From: Chryseosolibacter histidinae
GTDB taxonomy: Bacteria > Bacteroidota > Bacteroidia > Cytophagales > Cyclobacteriaceae
Reading direction: 5' to 3'
Assembly: GCF_018598225.1 (NCBI RefSeq)
Contig: NZ_JAHESF010000012.1
Location: 159,666 to 223,665 of the forward strand
Length of the DNA stretch: 64,000 nucleotides
Made by a program: the position numbers and the translations under genes. This document shows, one piece after another, positions 59,558 through 64,000 of the stretch (position 1 is the first letter of the stretch; each line of letters starts with the position of its first letter). The notes beneath the pieces were generated by a model. The model was not told the DNA's origin, searched no databases, and worked only from the letters and a program-made list of their open reading frames with translations.

Positions 59558-62344
59558 ATGAACAAATCATTCTCATCATTCTTTATCAAACGAAAGGCCT
59601 GGCTATTGTTGCTGATCTTCCTGTTGACAAGGCCCGGAGTGCTTTCGGCCGAAACGATCACCGTCTCATCGTTGTCGGCCCTGCAGAGCGCCATCAACAG
59701 CGCTTCCCCCGGCGACATCATTATTGTAACCAACGGTGTATATACTGCCAGCACCGCCATATCGGTGAACAGGCAGGGAACAGCCTCGCAGCCGATCACC
59801 ATCATGGCCCAGACCACCGGGGGCGTGGAGATCGCCGGAACAACCGGCTTTCAGCTCAACAGCCCGGCAGCGTACATCATCATCAAAGGTTTCAAATTCA
59901 CGCACAGCACGGGCACCGCGCGCATCAACACCGGCGCCACACATTGCACCATCACCCGCAATGTCTACGAATGTGCGGCAGCAGGTACGGGCAATAAACC
60001 TTACCTGAGCGTTTCCGGAGACGACAACGAGATCAGCTACAATACTTTTCAGAACAAATCCACCGAGGGGTGTATGGTCACCATACAAGGCCCGGGCAGC
60101 GATGGTATGGCGCAAAACACGTGGATCCATCACAACTACTTCTTCAATTTTGAACCTTCCGGCGCCAACAACTCTTCAGCCATTCAGCCGGGGCTCAGCA
60201 GCCGCAGTCTCACGCCAGCCCATTCGCTGATCGAGTACAACCTGTTTGTACAATGCCGGGGAGAGAACGAGAACATTGCCAACAAATCGTCTGACAACAT
60301 TTACCGTTACAACACCTTTGGTACCGGAACCTCGGAGCTGTCGTTGCGGCATGGCAACAGGATGCAGGTATATGGTAACTTCTTTCTCGGCAGCCAGGGC
60401 CTGCGTTTTTGTGCCGATGATCACAAGATCTACAGCAACTATTTCGAAGGCTGCAGCTTTGCCATCAACTGCGTGAATGGCGATGGAGAAGTAGCCGATG
60501 GCGATCCGCTCACCAGCCACGACCGCCCCGACAGGGTTCAGGTTGTGTTCAACACGCTCGTAAACAACACCACCAACTACAGGATGCCCGGAAGAACAGG
60601 AGGCCTGGGAGCAACGGGCATCGTGTTTGCCAACAACATCATCCAGGGAGGCGATCCGATATCGCTCAGCGGTACATATTCAAGCCCCACGTGGTCAGGT
60701 AATATCCTGTGGAATGTTACCGGAGGCGCTATGCCATCCAGCGGATATACAACCGCAGACCCGAAGCTGGTGGAAGATGCCAACAGTGTTTACCACATCC
60801 AGTCGAACAGCCCCGCCATTGATGCCTCCACAGGGTCGTACACTTATGTTACGGAAGACATAGATAAACAGTCGCGCAGTGGTGCCCGTGACGTAGGCGG
60901 AGATGAATACCAAACCACGCCGGTGTTGAACAGGCCGTTGACCACTGCCGATGTTGGGCCTGCCGCAGGATTGGTTTCAGCGCCTGCCGCACCCGGTGGT
61001 CTCGGTGCTGCAGCCGTGTCGACGTCCCAGATCAACCTCAGCTGGACCGACAACTCTACCAACGAAAGTAGTTTCAGGATCGAACGTTCCGCCAACGGTG
61101 GATCTACGTGGTCGTTCCTTGCTGATGTAGCCGCCAACACCACCACCTACGCCAACACAGGGCTTCCGGCTTCTACCACTTATCATTACCGGGTACGCGC
61201 AGAAAATACGGGCGGCAACTCCGCCTTTTCGAATACTGCCAACGCCACCACACAGGCGCCGCCGGTTACACCTGTTTACCAGGCCGAGGATGCAACCATT
61301 GTATCGGGCGTGGTGGAAAGTAATCACACCGGATTCAACGGCACCGGTTTTGTGAATTACGATAACGTCGCGGGAAGTTATGTGCAGTGGAGCATCAACG
61401 TGACCAGCGCCGGTAACTATAACCTGGCGATCCGGTACGCGAATGCTTCAGGTGTGGACCGCCCCATGGATATTGCTGTTAACGGTACTGTTGTGCACAC
61501 TGGCCTGAGCTTCAGCCCCACCACCGCGTGGACCGATTGGACCACACGCACGTTTGCCGTAAGCCTGAACGCTGGTATTAACACAGTGCGGGCAACCGCT
61601 ACAACCGCGGGAGGGGGACCGAACGTGGACCAGCTTGAAGTTACAGGAACAGCACCTCAGAACGTGGCGCTCAATAAAACGGTGACAGCATCTTCAAGCG
61701 ATACCAACGTGCCAGTCAACGCCGTGGACGGCAATACAACAACACGCTGGTCTGCCAGCACCTATCCGCAGTGGCTCGAAGTTGACCTGGGAGCGTTGTA
61801 CGATATCAGCCGCACAGAAGTGATCAGCTACGAAGACCGCGCGTATCAGTTTGTGGTTGAGTCCAAAACCACGTCGTCAGGCGCTTATAGCCAGATCGTG
61901 AACAGAAGTACCAACACCACACCCGGCACCATTGCTGCGCCCATCACCAACACATTCACGGCTGTCAGTGCAAGATTTGTGCGGATCACTGTCACCGGGG
62001 CGTCAGGTTACACGGGCTCGTGGGCAAGCCTTCTCGAGTTCAGGGTGTTTGGCGTGCCCGCGGCAGGTGCGCTCGAAAGATCTTCCACAGAAAGCCTGAG
62101 CGCTATCAGTCCCAACCCGGTAGCGGACAAGGTCACCGTATACTATGAAACAACACGCGAAGGAAATGTGCGGGTGCAATTATACAATACGGTGCAGAAC
62201 AGCGTGGTTGTGTTGAGAGATGAACGGTTACCTGCAGGGAAACATCACACGGTGGTAGACACATCCAGGCTTCCTGAAGGTTTGCATTTTATCAGGGTGA
62301 TGAGTGATGGGAAGGTGACTACGCATAAGGTGTTGAAGAAGTAG
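59558..62344 (+). CDS. Secreted PL6-type (chondroitinase B/alginate lyase) enzyme with FN3, CBM, F5/8C and T9SS domain
   Basis: This 928-residue protein has a signal peptide, then a right-handed beta-helix of the PL6/chondroitinase B family: SPGDIIIVTNGVYT, HHNYFFNFEPSGANNSSAIQ, and the catalytic-type NIANKSSDN (Lys) and LSLRHGNRM (Arg) positions. PL6 members cleave alginate or dermatan/chondroitin. Fibronectin III (474-565), a CBM6-like module (572-700), an F5/8C-type domain (700-831) and a sorting domain (845-928, ending TTHKVLKK) follow. The accessory modules closely match those of the lyase in front. Confidence 0.9.
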   Translation: MNKSFSSFFIKRKAWLLLLIFLLTRPGVLSAETITVSSLSALQSAINSASPGDIIIVTNGVYTASTAISVNRQGTASQPITIMAQTTGGVEIAGTTGFQLNSPAAYIIIKGFKFTHSTGTARINTGATHCTITRNVYECAAAGTGNKPYLSVSGDDNEISYNTFQNKSTEGCMVTIQGPGSDGMAQNTWIHHNYFFNFEPSGANNSSAIQPGLSSRSLTPAHSLIEYNLFVQCRGENENIANKSSDNIYRYNTFGTGTSELSLRHGNRMQVYGNFFLGSQGLRFCADDHKIYSNYFEGCSFAINCVNGDGEVADGDPLTSHDRPDRVQVVFNTLVNNTTNYRMPGRTGGLGATGIVFANNIIQGGDPISLSGTYSSPTWSGNILWNVTGGAMPSSGYTTADPKLVEDANSVYHIQSNSPAIDASTGSYTYVTEDIDKQSRSGARDVGGDEYQTTPVLNRPLTTADVGPAAGLVSAPAAPGGLGAAAVSTSQINLSWTDNSTNESSFRIERSANGGSTWSFLADVAANTTTYANTGLPASTTYHYRVRAENTGGNSAFSNTANATTQAPPVTPVYQAEDATIVSGVVESNHTGFNGTGFVNYDNVAGSYVQWSINVTSAGNYNLAIRYANASGVDRPMDIAVNGTVVHTGLSFSPTTAWTDWTTRTFAVSLNAGINTVRATATTAGGGPNVDQLEVTGTAPQNVALNKTVTASSSDTNVPVNAVDGNTTTRWSASTYPQWLEVDLGALYDISRTEVISYEDRAYQFVVESKTTSSGAYSQIVNRSTNTTPGTIAAPITNTFTAVSARFVRITVTGASGYTGSWASLLEFRVFGVPAAGALERSSTESLSAISPNPVADKVTVYYETTREGNVRVQLYNTVQNSVVVLRDERLPAGKHHTVVDTSRLPEGLHFIRVMSDGKVTTHKVLKK

Positions 62345-62371
62345 GGAAGAGTCCACAGTCGACGGTTACAA

Positions 62372-62400
62372 CCCTTTGAGGGTTTTAAACCCTCAAAGGG
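62372..62400. terminator. Hairpin between convergent genes
   Basis: CCCTTTGAGGGTTT (62372-62385) pairs with AAACCCTCAAAGGG (62387-62400), a 14-bp perfect stem with one central base. It lies between the PL6 lyase and ABC genes. There is no T run, so termination would rest on the stem alone. A GTCCACAGTCGACGG repeat fragment is just upstream (62351-62365). Confidence 0.6.
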
Positions 62401-62411
62401 CTGATCCTCGA

Positions 62412-63800
62412 CTAAATCCTCATCCGGTGTTGTGTCCAGTGGATCATGTCACTTTCATAGTGAGTGATGAGCACCAGCGTGGCATTGCGATCGAGGTAAT
62501 TGTTCAGGTATTCGGTGGTTCGCTGCTTGTTCACAGGGTCCAGGAACTGGAACGGTTCATCGAGCAAGAGCAGCTCCTTATCGCTCATGAAAAAACGGAG
62601 CAGCAGCATTACCTGTAGTTCGCCGGATGACAGGTGGCGCACCGGTTTGTTCATCAGCGTGGCTGCGTTGAAAAAATCGATAAGGGTGTTCAGGCGGTCT
62701 TCCCCTGGCGCATGTTGGTGAAGGATGTATTCCCTGCAGGAGGCTGTGATGCTTTTGGAGTCCAGGAAATGGATCTGTTCCGGGCCGAGGTAGTTGATCC
62801 GTTTTTTAATATCCCAGACCGACTCACCGGTGCCCCTGCGTTTTCCGAACAGGAACACCTGCTGGCTATACGCCATGGGATGGTCTGCGTAGATCAGGCT
62901 GAAGAGTGTTGTTTTGCCCGACCCGTTCTTTCCCGTCAGCGCCCATCGCTCACCCTGGTGGATGGACCAGCTGAGGTTTTCGATGATTTTTTTTTCGCCA
63001 TATTGAATGGTGAGCGATCGCATTTCAACCACCGGTATTTTGTTTTGCCCGTTGTTCTCTGCTGGCGCTTTCTTAACATCAGATGGAAGTGCTTCCGTGC
63101 GATGTTCAAACGCCTCGATCCGGGCGATCCTGAAATCGTCGAGCACAAGCCTGCGGTTGATCACCTGCGGAAGCTCGTGATGATGATCGGTCATGATGAC
63201 CTGTATACCGAATGTGCCGGCAATGTGGTCTATGAAGTCTGTCAGATCCCTGCGGCTTTCGCGATCAAGACCTTCCAGCGGATAATCCAGCAACAATACC
63301 CTGGGCATGTGTTTGATGAGGCCGTGCAGAATGAGCACTTTCTTCAGCTGCCCGTTAGACAATCTCGTGAGCTCGAGCCCCAGCAGCTTTTGAATGTTGA
63401 GATTTTCAGGGAAATCATATTGCTGCAACCGGCTTATGTGATCGCCGAAGAAATCGCTGACCTTGGGAATTTGTGTGTCACCTATGCTGTAATACCGTTG
63501 TTGATAGAACAGTCCGTGATAACCGCTGAGAAAGGTCTGGAGCGCGTGCGCACCGATATACCGGATCTTTTCCTGGCGTTGCAAATAACGTTCATGCCAA
63601 TCATCGCCTTCAATAAAATCATAGGTCACTGTACCCGCCTGTGGATGAAGTACACCGGCGATCAATTCGAGCAACGTTGTTTTGCCTGAGCCATTGGATC
63701 CCCGTATGATCAGGTGTTCACCGGGTTTTATCTCCAGGCTCAGATCTTCAAACAGCTTTTTCCCTGATCGTGAAAACGTGATGTTGTGCAGTGAAATCAT
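62412..63800 (-). CDS. Dual ABC-domain ATPase (ModF-like)
   Basis: This 462-residue protein carries two ATP-binding cassettes. NBD1 has Walker A GSNGSGKTT (34-42), signature LSNGQ (147-151) and Walker B LLLDYP, where the catalytic glutamate is replaced by Y173. NBD2 has Walker A GKNGSGKTT (290-298), LSSGE (390-394) and an intact LLLLDEP with E415. The pattern resembles ModF-type soluble dual ATPases. No permease is encoded nearby. NBD1 may bind but not hydrolyse ATP efficiently. Function in transport or regulation is unknown. Confidence 0.9.
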   Translation of the reverse strand: MISLHNITFSRSGKKLFEDLSLEIKPGEHLIIRGSNGSGKTTLLELIAGVLHPQAGTVTYDFIEGDDWHERYLQRQEKIRYIGAHALQTFLSGYHGLFYQQRYYSIGDTQIPKVSDFFGDHISRLQQYDFPENLNIQKLLGLELTRLSNGQLKKVLILHGLIKHMPRVLLLDYPLEGLDRESRRDLTDFIDHIAGTFGIQVIMTDHHHELPQVINRRLVLDDFRIARIEAFEHRTEALPSDVKKAPAENNGQNKIPVVEMRSLTIQYGEKKIIENLSWSIHQGERWALTGKNGSGKTTLFSLIYADHPMAYSQQVFLFGKRRGTGESVWDIKKRINYLGPEQIHFLDSKSITASCREYILHQHAPGEDRLNTLIDFFNAATLMNKPVRHLSSGELQVMLLLRFFMSDKELLLLDEPFQFLDPVNKQRTTEYLNNYLDRNATLVLITHYESDMIHWTQHRMRI

Positions 63801-63944
63801 TACTGGTAAAAACGCGATAATAAAATAAATCGTATTGATTTCCTGCGGACGCGATGGATAAACTTTTCGGAAATACTAGCTAGCGTAAGGTAGTTTGAGA
63901 AGAAGTCAGGAGCCAGGAGTCAGAAGTCAGGAGAGGAGTTGAGA

Positions 63945-64000
63945 AGTAAGAAGTAAGAAGTAAGGAGTAAGGAGTAAGGAGTAAGGAGTAAGGAGTAAGG
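63945..64000. repeat. 7-bp tandem repeat AGTAAGR
   Basis: AGTAAGA occurs twice and AGTAAGG six times in perfect tandem (63945-64000), running off the window. The stretch before it (63901-63944) holds the related AGAAGTCAGGAG and CAGGAGTCAG units. The same AGTAAGA/AATTAAGG flavour appears at 5712-5730. Confidence 0.85.

Overview
This 64 kb window looks like chromosomal DNA of a Bacteroidota bacterium, probably of the order Cytophagales. That placement is inferred from several things seen together. There are two SusC/SusD pairs. Two secreted enzymes end in type IX secretion sorting domains with the terminal pattern TTHK(I/V)LKK. There is a two-component-type propeller regulator, several TPR sensor proteins, many promoters with the Bacteroidota -7 pattern TAnnTTTG, and almost no Shine-Dalgarno sequences. 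No phage, transposase, integrase, CRISPR array or rRNA was seen. The only RNA gene is one tRNA-Cys(GCA). Species cannot be named from sequence reading alone.

Layout. 1-10.3 kb holds a truncated TPR protein, a thioredoxin-like protein, a 43-residue membrane peptide, dipeptidase E, an HD hydrolase, a second TPR sensor, an NTF2-like protein, a histidine phosphatase, and a DNA repair pair (ligase-associated exonuclease and ATP-dependent ligase) embedded in unusual intergenic inverted repeats. 10.3-14.7 kb holds an ABC ATPase, a TolC-type efflux protein, ribosomal protein S1 and tRNA-Cys. 15-22 kb is a regulator-rich, gene-poor stretch (lipoprotein, AraC, Crp-like, GNAT, DoxX, alpha/beta hydrolase) that carries remnants of a response regulator, a TolC-type gene and a duplicated Crp 3' end. 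22-28 kb is a first SusC/SusD locus with a third surface lipoprotein. 28-35.4 kb holds a dimethylformamidase-like protein, a PQQ sugar dehydrogenase, a VOC protein, a GlxA-type AraC regulator, a beta-propeller lipoprotein, a GNAT and a YD-repeat protein.

35.4-41.8 kb is a redox/stress region: cytochrome c, a DUF1772 protein, an AraC regulator, an NAD(P)-binding protein, a winged-helix regulator with its membrane partner, an intradiol dioxygenase and a pirin-like cupin. Two copies of a near-identical 26-bp element at identical promoter spacing tie the cytochrome c and NAD(P)-binding genes together. 41.8-47 kb is signalling: a PAS protein and a histidine kinase encoded side by side, and a 1017-residue propeller regulator. 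47.4-49.2 kb holds Hsp20, a Cys-rich copper-storage-like protein and a PhyH dioxygenase.

49.2-62.3 kb is the most coherent system: a phosphodiesterase/phosphatase, a small membrane protein, a TetR regulator, SusC, SusD and two large multidomain polysaccharide lyases (one heparin-lyase-like fold, one PL6/chondroitinase B type). Matching 16-bp operators TTGAACRATCRTTYAA lie in front of both the phosphatase and the susC gene, so the TetR protein probably controls a regulon for uptake and depolymerisation of a uronate polymer such as alginate. A dual-domain ABC ATPase and a 7-bp tandem repeat close the window.

A second theme is the intergenic DNA. At least seven families of short-monomer inverted repeats occupy the gaps, often ending a few bases before a start codon. 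One family carries a conserved core of about 60 bp in three copies around the DNA ligase.
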